Source: Synaphobranchus kaupii (Eukaryota; Chordata; Actinopteri; Anguilliformes; Synaphobranchidae). Taken from it: a DNA stretch of 64,000 bases. The notes beneath the pieces were generated by a model, which saw only the letters and a list, made by a program, of their open reading frames with translations, did not search any database and was not told the origin of the DNA. Location: contig CM056376.1 of assembly GCA_029718625.1 (NCBI GenBank), positions 79,235,386 through 79,299,385 on the forward strand. Direction: 5' to 3'. Positions 54,591-64,000 of the stretch are shown here, in pieces (within the stretch, counting starts at the first letter, position 1; every line of letters begins with the position of its first letter). The translations under genes were made by a program, and so were the position numbers.

Positions 54591-55038
54591 AAATATGTAG
54601 CCTCATCATTCACTCTTGTACCTCAATAAAAATCACTTTTGTTGTCTGTATTCTACAGTATGTAATCTTTTGCTGCATTGTCCATATTATGTATGATAAG
54701 ATTACAATAAAATAATATTCAATGAAAATCAGTACATCAAACATACTGGGCCACCAATGAACGCTTACACTACAGTATGTGAAGTGCATTCAAAATGCGA
54801 AAATAACAACATCAAACATATTGGATAAGACAGTATGTTGAGTAGGAAAAACTCCTGTCACGTAGGCATGGAATATTCTATGATAGAATCAATACTTCCT
54901 CTGACCCACTACCAAAATCCATGTAAACACGGCAGGGATTACTCGCCATGCTGGCGACTTGGCCAAAATTTGTAAAAGCTTGTGATTAAAAAGCAGGAAA
55001 AAACAATTACACCTTGGCAAGAGAATGTGCTTTCTGTA

Positions 55039-55252
55039 CACTCTCACAAATAAAGGCACAGTGGAGGTACATTTTTCTTCTTTAAGGTACAAATTTCCCA
55101 AATGTACCTGAAAGTACAATAATGTTTTATATAGGTACTAATAAGTACCTTTCCAAGCAAAAAAAGGTACAAATTAACCTTTACCTATAGGGTGCCACCC
55201 CGGTGGCAAACCTTTGTACCCTTTTAGGTACTTTTCATACCTTTTTTTCTGT
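55039..55252 (-). mobile_element. MITE with CACTCTCA ends, inverted copy
   Basis: CACTCTCACAAATAAAGGCA, AGGTACATTTTTCTTCTTTA and GTACCTTTCCAAGCAAAAAA are the reverse complement of the MITE at 11019-11240, with moderate divergence. The end is near ACCTTTTTTTCTGTA. Confidence 0.7.
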
Positions 55253-55729
55253 ATAGCTTTTTGTCTAATACTACTGTTATGCACGGCTGTAATTTATCGT
55301 TCAAAGCATCCAATAAGACATTGCAAACACCATCTCAAAGGATATCTTGTCAATCGAACCAAAACGACATGAAATACTTCACAGCTGTAGGTCCATCTTG
55401 GGGGGGGGTTGCGCATGAGATTACAGGAAGTGTACTCCCGTTATAAAGGGATGTGTATTTCTCAAACGGATTGTCCAAGACAATAAATGACCAGTGAATC
55501 GTGAAAGGGACATCTCAATGTGTAAAACCAATGGTAGGATTGTATATTTATTTAATTTTTAGTAGCAAATATTGATAGTAGAATGACATGGTATAATTAC
55601 ACAAGAATTTCACTTGTTTATTTTACAATTGAATGAGTGGGGCTTTTCACGCCGTTTCGGCATACACTTTTTTTTGAACTTGCATATAGACACTATTGTT
55701 CACTGTGTCACGCATTGGGTAGGTACAGT

Positions 55730-55870
55730 TCAGTGGCGGCTGGTAGGTTGCAAAACTGAGGAGGCAGGACGAGGTTTAACTAGCAGGGTCTGGGGGCATG
55801 CTCCCCCAGACAATTTCTTTTGGTGTAATCACTCTAAAATGGTTAGTTTTGGTGACTTTTGGGTGGAGGA
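55730..55870. repeat. Possible hAT-type terminus CAGTGGCGGCTGGT
   Basis: CAGTGGCGGCTGGTAGG at 55731 resembles a hAT terminal repeat seen in fish genomes and is followed by GAGGAGGCAGGACGAGG. No matching inverse (ACCAGCCGCCACTG) was found in the window, so only a possible single end is reported. GCCTCCTCTGGTAC at 63670 could be an eroded partner. Confidence 0.25.
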
Positions 55871-56144
55871 TACAACTTAATTCTACCATTAGTTCAGCAA
55901 CAGCCAGGTCCTTAAAAGTCAAAAAAGTAATGGAATTACATTGCCACTGAAAAAAGGCCCCAACCTTTGTTTTTACAGAATTAATGCTACATATGTATCT
56001 GTTTACTTGTTACAGCTTTCATACAACAGTAACTATTTATTGCCGACTTGAAATGTACATCTCCAATTACTGCTTGGTGACAGGTACAGCCAGAGGAAGT
56101 GTTATTGGAAACCTATATAACATGCTGTTACCCACGACCCACCC

Positions 56145-56381
56145 CTATTTATTTGAACTGGAATACACAGACAAAGAGCTCAATAAAATTGGAGAGGATG
56201 GAAGGAGAACGGAGGCTGAGACAGAAAGGCAAGATGCAGAGTATTCCATGTATTCCGGTTCAAATAAATCTGAGTGGTCATCAAAGTGAAGAGACTCAAC
56301 ATCCTCGTAATAGTCTGATGAATAATCAGCATTGGAACATATGTTCAATTTGGATGTTAGCTTATAAAGTGAACCATACAC
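56145..56381 (-). other. Unrecognised acidic antisense frame, 78 codons
   Basis: The minus-strand frame contains DYYEDVESLHFDDHSDLFEP, strongly acidic and Tyr-rich, then Ser/Leu-rich sequence. The acidic character recalls N-termini of transposase-type proteins. I cannot name a family. It lies inside the transposon-rich intron. Confidence 0.15.
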
Positions 56382-57856
56382 TACATTTTAGTGCGCGCAG
56401 AATAGGCAAGTATAGCGTTAGGTCAATTCTACAAGTTCAACTGAATATATTTTTATTTTTATTTCGGTTTAATAAAAAAACTCACTCGTTTTCACTTCCA
56501 AATTAGAGGTTTATATATAAACTGGACTTGTTTGAGGTAAATTGAACATCTAAATATGCCCCAATGGAAAAACAACGGAGCAGTTCCCGGGGTTCGAAAA
56601 AGAAAAATGTGACAAATTATTATTATATTACCAATCAGAACGGTGGAAATGGTTCGTAAACAAGTCCAAGTCGGAAAGAAATGGAATTATCCCTGTAACG
56701 TTAAACGATGGTCGTAGCAATGTACAAGCCAGTGCACTGGGGGAAACCTCATTTTAGCCTGCAGTCCGTTTAATGCAGGTAGCATGACGACAGCCCCGCC
56801 TTACCTCTGAGCTGCTCATCATCGAACTTTGCTATCTCTGCACTCACAAACACAGATTGTGCATCTCGCCCACACTTGAAATGCAATGAACATCTCCTGA
56901 ATGTGCCCACTTCCATCAATGTATCGCAATGCAAATGAAAGCTGTGAGTGACAACTGGTGTCAGTCGTTTTGTCAATTTGTCAAACAAAAAATGAAGTGG
57001 TTTTAACTAACGTTATCTCATTGTTAAACACAGTCGACGACTCCCAAGTAAGAGATGAGCAAATCATAGCTGGCCATCATCACATCAACAAACGAACTGC
57101 TTAACGTTACCCGTGAACTGCCTCGTTCATCCTGCCTTATGAAAGCTAATGTTAACTCTTGCTGGCCAAGTAACGTCGGTGAAGTTTAAGCACAGCCCAA
57201 TTTCGTTTTACGGTTTCATTATTTTTTTACAGTCTATGTTATTTTTTTTACGCCTGAACGCCTTTCTCCCTAGTCAGTCGTCAATAACATGTTTTCCAAG
57301 TTATGCGAATTACCAGTTACCCAAAGATTAAGCTTTACCAGTGCACTTCACTGGATTCTGCATGCTGTGTGACAGTAGTCTACAATCCAGATTTTTTATG
57401 TTAAATCCATGTTTTGTCCATGTCGATGTTCCACTGCGTCTGGTACACAACAGAACGAAGGCAGGCCAGAAAGTATCTAGCTAACATTAGCTAGCTAATA
57501 AGGTTGTTAACCGTGCCAGCACTAGCTAGCCAGCTACCAAACATTAACTTAAAAATGTTAACAATTTAGCTTTTAGCTCCAATTTACCTTTTGCTCCCAT
57601 TGATTTTACTAAATAAAAATAACTCATCTAAAATGTGTCTAGTTGTGATAAATAAAAAAAATGTTGAATGAAAAAATAATAAATAATATTTTAACATTTC
57701 ACTCCAGGTCTGCTACTCGTTAGCTCCTTCGCATTCAAAACTTTCTTGACTATCACTGAATAATCGATAGCTAGCAACCGTTAGCAACCTATTTTAGACA
57801 GTCTAGTATGGTAGCAACCCAACCGCTAGAAAGAGTGGGAGGGACTCACAGTTAAT

Positions 57857-57882
57857 TAGGTGTGGTTGAAAAACCACACCTA
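57857..57882. repeat. 11-bp-arm hairpin TAGGTGTGGTT
   Basis: TAGGTGTGGTT (57857-57867) and AACCACACCTA (57872-57882) flank GAAA. AACCACACCTAC recurs at about 63324-63335. Both are near pyrimidine-rich CACCATTYATACC sequence (57950-58040; 63180-63300), suggesting ends of an unclassified repeat. Confidence 0.5.
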
Positions 57883-59069
57883 CTGTTATCGCTCAAGACT
57901 GACCGTTATTATTCTTCTGCCGATTTTTCAAAACCTATCTCCTTCTACACCGTTCACACCATCGACACCATTCATACCTCATATTATACCTTTATACCCC
58001 CTCCAGGTTGCTATTACTTTTTACCTTTATAGCATATACACTTTTTGAGATATTTGACATTTTATCACCAAAAAATGAATGGGGGTCAATGGGCACGTGC
58101 AGTAGGCTAGCTCACGGTGAGAATGATTTTGAATCACTTAACGTTCTGTCAACAACCTTGGAAAAATGCCGACGAGAAATTCCATAGCTAACGGCGTAGC
58201 CTACTTCCGTCTGCAACTGAAATGATCATACTCACGTTTCAAAAATAATAATCATTGCCACATTGGACTATAACTACAAGAAATGCTGCATCATTCGCCA
58301 CGAACACGCAGGTTATTGGCCTTATCTACGGTGCTAGCCTAATCGTCAATGTCCCAATTATAGTAGCCTATTCATATTTCTCTGAAATTGTAAACAAATT
58401 CCAATGCAGGATTGCTGCAGAGTCGCCGCTTGTGCATACATCAACCTCTCAAGTTGCACTGCATCATGATTAAATAGCCCAAACCCGTTTACAACCATCT
58501 TGCCACAGTCAGACAATAACATGCATAAAATGTACCGTTTCTACACACTACAAAAACGTTTGTTCCGATATAGGCTAGCTTCTAGGCTATTATTAAAAAG
58601 TTGAAACTTACAAATAAACATATGGTATATTTTCCTTTGCGTAGGCTACGCCTACCCAATGTAGCCTTAACATTTTTTTCTACAAATCTCTGATAAACAG
58701 ATTAAGGAACCAAATATCCTACCTCATAACGATTCTACAACTGGTTTCTGTTGAATGTTGAAGAGATTCTTATTCCATTTGGCCACTGCCCAGTTGATGT
58801 TTCCACAGCGCTATCGCACTCGTGGCTACTAATAGCCTACGATGCTGTTATGTAAAAAACACACGTAACGTTACTTTTTAAGGTATATAAATACATTGGG
58901 CTACGTATTTTATCCGAATTATGCACATAACTGTTCCGTTGTATTATGAATGTACTGTATGTGATCATTCTGACATCGTAGCTATCAGCAAATGTTTTGA
59001 TATGAGTCAGAAATAGTCATGAGCATCTGCCACAGTTCTGTGGTATCTGCAGATCGATAGACTAGAAAA

Positions 59070-60593
59070 TAGTGTTGTGTCGTTCGCGAACGATTCGTTC
59101 AAAAGAACAAATCTTTTGGGTGAACGAACTGAACTGAATCACTTACTGAAAAGATCCGTTCATTTCTCAGTTCAGTTCAGTTCACGAACGGATCTGATCA
59201 GCAGCGAGCGTGCACCGTGCAGGGAGGGGGAGGGACTGCCGCGAGCGAACGTGATTCGTCCCTTGCGAACCAGTTCTGCTGTGCTGAACGAATCATTCGC
59301 ATTTGCTTCTTCCTATTCCATTTCGGACGTATTGTTCTAAGTATTGTATAGCCGAAATGAGTACCGTGTTTGCGTGTTGTATACTAGAAAGTTTTTTTTT
59401 CTCTAATTTGTTTCCTAAATTGTTCGAAATAAAGTTTATATAAAAAAAAAAAATTATAAAAAAAATTTGCGGGCGGGCGCCGAGCGAGGCAGCGAGCGTG
59501 CAGAGTGGACTGATTCGTTCACTGCGTGACGTGACGTGATCCTGAGTGATAATCAGCGGCTCAAACTGCCAGAATCAGGCCCAGCAAGTTAAGACTTAAA
59601 AGTCATTGAAAACCAGCGTTCACCTCCAATATTGATATTCAACGAGGAAACTTTTAAAATATCAAGATTTGTAAACGGAGTTTGGCGCATTTGTCAAAGC
59701 GACAGCACTTCCGCATGAACTGTTTGGCCGTCAGTTCACTGAGTGAACGAACTGTGACGCAACGGTGCAAGTTCGTTCACTCAGTGAACTGACGGCCGAA
59801 CAGTTCACTGAGTGAACGAACTGTGACGCAACGGTGCAAGTTCAGTGATCCGTTCACTGAAGCTACTAGACACAGTGAGTTAACGTGACGTGATCCTGAG
59901 TGATAATCAGCGGCTCAAACTGCCAGAATCAGGCCCAGCCAGTTAAGACTTAAAAGTCATTGAAAACCAGCGTTCACCTCCAATATTGATATTCAACGAG
60001 GAAACTTTTAAAATATCAAGATTTGTAAACGGAGTTTGGCGCATTTGTCAAAGCGACAGCACTTCCGCATGAACTGTTCGGGCCGTCAGTTCACTGAGTG
60101 AACGAACTGTGACGCAACGGTGCAAGTTCGTTCACTCAGTGAACTGACGGGCCGAACAGTTCACTGAGTGAACGAACTGTGACGCAACGGTGCAAGTTCA
60201 GTGATCCGTTCACTGAAGCTACTAGACACAGTGAGTTAACGTGACGTGATCCTGAGTGATAATCAGCGGCTCAAACTGCCAGAATCAGGCCCAGCCAGTT
60301 AAGACTTAAAAGTCATTGAAAACCAGCGTTCACCTCCAATATTGATATTCAACGAGGAAACTTTTAAAATATCAAGATTTGTAAACGGAGTTTGGCGCAT
60401 TTGTCAAAGCGACAGCACTTCCGCATGAACTGTTCGGCCGTCAGTTCACTGAGTGAGTCGGACTACGCAGTACGCAGTCGGAGCTCCGCCCAAGCACTGA
60501 ACGATTCGGTGAACGAATCTTTTGAACGAATCTTTTTAATGAACTGATTCTAGTGATTCGTGTCACTGAAGTGAACTGTTTTGCCCATCACTA
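59070..60593. mobile_element. hAT-like non-autonomous element with internal tandem repeats
   Basis: The ends TAGTGTTGTG and CCCATCACTA are imperfect inverses. They are flanked by an exact 8-bp duplication CTAGAAAA (59062-59069 and 60594-60601), typical of hAT elements. Subterminal regions are built of GAACGA/TCGTTC repeats (GTTCGCGAACGATTCGTTCA at the left, GAACGAATCTTTTGAACGAA at the right). The middle has 2.6 tandem copies of a ~355-bp unit. No transposase frame is present. Confidence 0.88.
59531..60455. repeat. ~355-bp tandem repeat, 2.6 copies, with palindromic core
   Basis: Units starting GTGACGTGATCCTGAGTGAT begin at 59531, 59885 and 60241, almost identical. The first two units end in a hairpin: in copy 1, 59726-59753 and 59770-59797 are exact 28-bp inverse arms around a 16-base loop. 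The third unit stops inside the hairpin. Confidence 0.95.
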
Positions 60594-61027
60594 CTAGAAA
60601 AATAAGGAGAAGCACTGAAATAGCTTGAGTAAGGAACAGCGCCTACAGTGGCTGAATGGGAAAACTACAGGATCGGCGGTTCTTTTATTCACTGATTTTT
60701 ATTTTTTAAATTATATACTTTTTCAGTTTATGATTGAGGCGAGGCCTTTCACCTTTCAGTTGAGAGGCTCTTTTCAGGTGAAACGAATGAAACATAGCAA
60801 ATGCCGCCTATGCTTCCCGTCTCTGATCCAAATCCAAATGCTGTCACGTAAGGTTATGTTGTCTAATTTACAAAATAGGCTACAATTGAATTGTTAACAA
60901 AACATTTTTAGCGCTGTTGAAATTTTTGCCTATGTTTTAGCTAAATGCTCATCTAGCCTACTAATCACTCCATTCAACATTATTCAACAAATTCTGATTT
61001 ATGTCTTAATAACGTTAACACAGACAA

Positions 61028-62284
61028 TGTTATGACCTAGAAGGCGGACTGAACCCAAATGCACGACTCAGACACAAGATTGCCAATTCCCAGATATGTA
61101 TTGCTCAACAGGGCAGTCCTGTAGCAAGGGGAGAAAGGCAAGACTGGTTAGCAATTACAAGACTTGATTCTTGGACCGGGTAGACTTGTTCCAAGCCGGA
61201 ACTGGACTTGACAACCGGGCAGGACTCGTTCCAGGCCGGAACTGGACTTGACAACCGGGCAGGACTCGTTCCAGGCCGGAACTGGACTTGACAACCGGAC
61301 AGAACTCGTTCCAGGCCGGAACTGGACTTGACAGACGGGCGGCGCTTGTTCTTAGCTGGACTGGACTCACGACAGACAGATAGACAGACAATAGTGGGAG
61401 CGCTAAGCATCCAATAATTTAAACTTCAAACTAGGCATTCTCCTGAAGCGTAGGGAGCACATTTAAATACGAACAGTCCGGGTTTGAGGCTGCGGGGAAT
61501 GAGAGAGTTAGGAGAGGCCAGGGAAGGCAATGGAAACAGACAACCGGTTAGAATGAGCAGGGGATGAGCGGGAGCGGGAGAGCAGGACCGTGGATCAGGA
61601 TCCGGACCGGACCCAGGCTTGGCAGCAGGGCAGCAGCAGTGAGCGCAACCGTAACCGTGGCAGTAGATGCGGCGACGGCCGGATGCAGGAACAGCTGTAG
61701 CGAAGGAGCAGAAACCCAAACTGCTTGCACACACGTCAGGAGGGAGGCAATAGACCGCGACGCAGGCAGGAACGACCAACAACTGCAGTTTGCCGGACCG
61801 AAGCAGACAGAGTTAGTACGACAAGACAGGCACAATGAACAGCAGAAGTGCTGTTCCAGACTGGAGCAGACTTAGATTTCAGATAGGGCGGTTAGGTGAC
61901 TTAACACCAGTACAGCCAAGACTCAGGAATATTACTAGACTGGTTACTAGGACTCAAGACAGGACCAGAGGTTTACAGACAACAACGTTAACAAACTGGC
62001 ACAGGACAGAGAACACCGGGTGACTAAATACAACATTTAATTGGTATCAATTATGTGCCGCGTGCGAATGTATGCAGGAGTGATTAGCAGATAGAAGAGT
62101 GTGGAATGCATGCGAAAGCGGGGAAGTGGGATAGGCTGTAAGGAGTGGCGTGAAACAGGGTGATACAATTAGGAAGCCACACCCAACCTGCAGCATGGGG
62201 AAAGACGGACTAAGGAGAGACGAACATGACACAGGGAGAGAGGGAAAACACGGGAAACAGTAGGACGGGAATGCGGTCGTTACA
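61028..62284 (+). mobile_element. Solo LTR-like element with 5-bp TSD
   Basis: 1257 bp that begin TGTTATGACC and end GGTCGTTACA (TG...CA) are flanked by GACAA on both sides (61023-61027, 62285-62289), as expected for an integrated LTR. A 40-bp unit is repeated four times at 61188-61347. There are no internal genes or second LTR, so a solo LTR left by recombination is the simplest reading. A large non-autonomous element is possible. Copy 1 lies at 31066-32240. Confidence 0.8.
61188..61347. repeat. 40-bp minisatellite inside the LTR, four copies
   Basis: GTTCCAGGCCGGAACTGGAC units start at 61188, 61228, 61268 and 61308, each followed by TTGACAACCGGRCAG. Copy 1 of the LTR has related but fewer and more diverged units (31188-31290). 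Confidence 0.9.
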
Positions 62285-62791
62285 GACAACTTCCTAACAA
62301 AACATGACAAAAGCATAAGCCAGCTAGCTAGGCTACTGTGGTTAAGCTACCAGGAAAAACAAACCTTTCACTCTGCATGAAAATGCCAAGGTGACAGGTG
62401 CCAGTAGACTACGTTAGCAAAATGCAATCGATTATAGCTACAGCAAATAAACTATCCGCTACACGTGATTGGGTTATAATCTCAAGTTTATGCGAGTCAA
62501 CAACGTTAAACTAAGTTACTATTAGCAAACGATAGGCTATGTTGAATTATTGCTTTAGATAGCTGCATGCTAGGTAGGCTGAATAGAACGCTGAATTCAG
62601 CACAGGACATGTGGTTTGGACTTCACAAAATGGTGAGATCTGTAATCGGAATCAGATTTGTTTAATAAAGTGGAGAAATCAGTAGATGAGCATTTGGTTA
62701 AAACCTAGGCAAAAATTGTATGAACCCATATTTTAGTACAAACACAACTACAACTGTGTCCGAATCAGCACACACTACTATTTGAGTATAC

Positions 62792-62812
62792 TTTTTTTTT
62801 TTTTTTTTTTTT
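62792..62812. repeat. Homopolymer T run (21 bases)
   Basis: Uninterrupted thymidines following GAGTATAC. It may be the A-tail of a minus-strand retroposed sequence, but no target duplication was identified. Confidence 0.9.
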
Positions 62813-64000
62813 GAAAAGATGTTAAATTTTGCTAGCCTTACCTGCACGGCCAAATTGAGTGTTCTCAATATCCCCAGATGATGTAGCCAAAGTGTGTAAA
62901 GGAAACTGATATAGCCTAGGCTACTTATGTCCAGGTTTATATGGAGGATATTTCGCATACTGCATGTCACTGCAGTGTAGACTACAGTAAGCGATATGCT
63001 AGTACACAGGACGCAGTAAATTGGGCATTCACAATGCCTTCCTCTACAACACTGTTATGACCAAACAATACTATCCCAGATGATTTGACATTACCTTTTT
63101 GTGCTTTTATCACAATCCATTACTTCTTTGTATCACTTCCAGGTTCTTTAGACTACTTATCACAAAATAGGCTACATCACCATATTTTAGCACTTTCACC
63201 TTCACTAGATCCCTTTATACCGCATTAACAGTTCATACCATTTCCACCTTTTATTTTCCACCTCACACTATACCATATTACCATCTTTCTATGCCATTTC
63301 CAGCCATTGATATTTGTGAAGCAACCACACCTACAATTTCTTTAGGAATTGTTAATCTAGTTGACATTGTTGTTGTTCAATCCCCGATAAGGCATGGCAT
63401 GACTGTTATTTTAGGAAACTATGATTGGGCTAATGCACTGCCTCCCCTCATGTGACTTTTCACGATTAAAATGACTATTGTCTTGAACTTAAAAAAAGAA
63501 AGAAACCAGGAGCCTCCATGCAAAATAATCGCCCCCTTCGTCTCACGTGTTTTTATTTGTATTTGTTTTATTGATCTGATTGATTATGCTTAATTCTCAT
63601 AAGGAGTTTTTCAAATATATTTAATTTTTTATTTTATTTTGAGGAGTGCCTCCCTTGTCTCCCTGGAGGAGCCTCCTCTGGTACAGTTTCAGGTGAGACT
63701 GGATGGGGGTTGCTTGATAAATGCCCTTGCTAAGCGACAACAGTGGCATTTTAGAAACTCTGTATTCAGTATTGTTGTCACAAATCACATACTAATAAAG
63801 ATAAAACATGGAGTTCATTGTTTCCATTCATAGTTTGGTTGCAGGAGGAATGAATGTCTGAATTCAGAAAAATCTTGGCGCCGGCGTCTTTGCCACTAAG
63901 CATCTGCGCGAAGGGGTTAAAATAAGGGGAAACTAAAAAAAGTCACCCAGTGGTATGGTGCACTTGTTGTCTGTCTGTATGCATTTATTTTCAAGCAAGT

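Larger units (their letters stand above)
51007..63916. mobile_element. Region bounded by inverted piggyBac-type ends with TTAA
   Basis: TTAA at 51003-51006 is followed by CCCCTTCACGCAGATGC. At the far end GCATCTGCGCGAAGGGG is followed by TTAA at 63917-63920. The 17-base ends are inverted with one mismatch. This can be read as one large element of 12.9 kb swollen by later insertions, about 7 kb without the three largest inserts. It can also be read as two separate relics of one family. No intact transposase was seen in it. Confidence 0.45.
50881..64000 (+). other. Intron 21 (at least 13.1 kb), nested transposons
   Basis: No navigator exon is recognisable after 50880. At least half of the sequence lies in identifiable mobile elements: piggyBac-type ends at 51007 and 63916, an inner element at 51258-54264, a MITE at 55039, a hAT-like element at 59070-60593 and an LTR at 61028-62284. 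The remainder (about 55260-59069 and 62290-63900) is AT-rich, with many GCTAGC and TAACGTTA motifs and a 21-base T-run at 62792-62812. Confidence 0.75.

Noticed and set aside
59531..60455. CRISPR-like array
   Set aside because: Repeats of ~355 bp without spacers, inside a hAT-like element in a vertebrate intron.
63639..63833. Next nav3 exon near the end of the window
   Set aside because: The open frame there shows no resemblance to the navigator ATPase and lies in repeat-like sequence next to a piggyBac-type end.

Overview
The window is a stretch of a ray-finned fish (teleost-type) nuclear genome. The evidence is short exons with canonical AG/GT boundaries in long AT-rich introns, long (GT)n/(CA)n microsatellites, tRNA-derived SINEs with the 'CTCTGGATAAGAGCGTCTG' tail, Sleeping Beauty-type Tc1 ends, and many hAT, piggyBac-like and foldback MITEs. 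The species cannot be fixed from this sequence.

One host gene is supported: the middle to C-terminal part of a neuron navigator gene, best matched to nav3, on the + strand. I resolve 21 consecutive internal coding exons (9348-50880). All splice phases are compatible and they join into one open frame of 1210 codons. In order they encode the Ser/Gly/Pro-rich microtubule-associated region, a 24-nt microexon, a first coiled coil, a Lys-rich linker, a second coiled coil, the pre-AAA domain and the start of the AAA+ ATPase with its Walker A loop (GPSGTGKS). The start codon and calponin-homology exons lie upstream of the window. The rest of the ATPase (Walker B, sensors) and the stop codon lie beyond it.

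Layout: 1-9347 is an upstream intron holding a Tc1-like remnant (3843-4386) and a SINE with a 16-bp target duplication (6668-6821). From 9348 to 21260 exons are dense, and small MITEs, including an 893-bp hAT element, lie between them. From 24171 to 32389 there is a microexon, a 7.1-kb intron with a 180-bp GT tract, SINEs, a 226-bp tandem repeat, a large foldback element and an LTR. From 32390 to 40430, five exons include a block of four flanked by inverted ~465-bp composite repeats. From 40431 to 50880 lie the last coiled-coil, pre-AAA and Walker A exons, with Tc1, Sleeping Beauty-type and foldback elements between them. From 50881 to 64000 is one intron of at least 13.1 kb. It is almost wholly nested transposons: TTAA-flanked piggyBac-type ends at 51007 and 63916, an inner piggyBac-like element, a hAT-like element with internal 355-bp tandem repeats, and a solo LTR.

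No second host gene, tRNA gene, rRNA, CRISPR array or bacterial-type feature is supported. Every exon boundary was read by eye from reading-frame continuity, splice consensus and resemblance to the vertebrate NAV family. No search or alignment was run.
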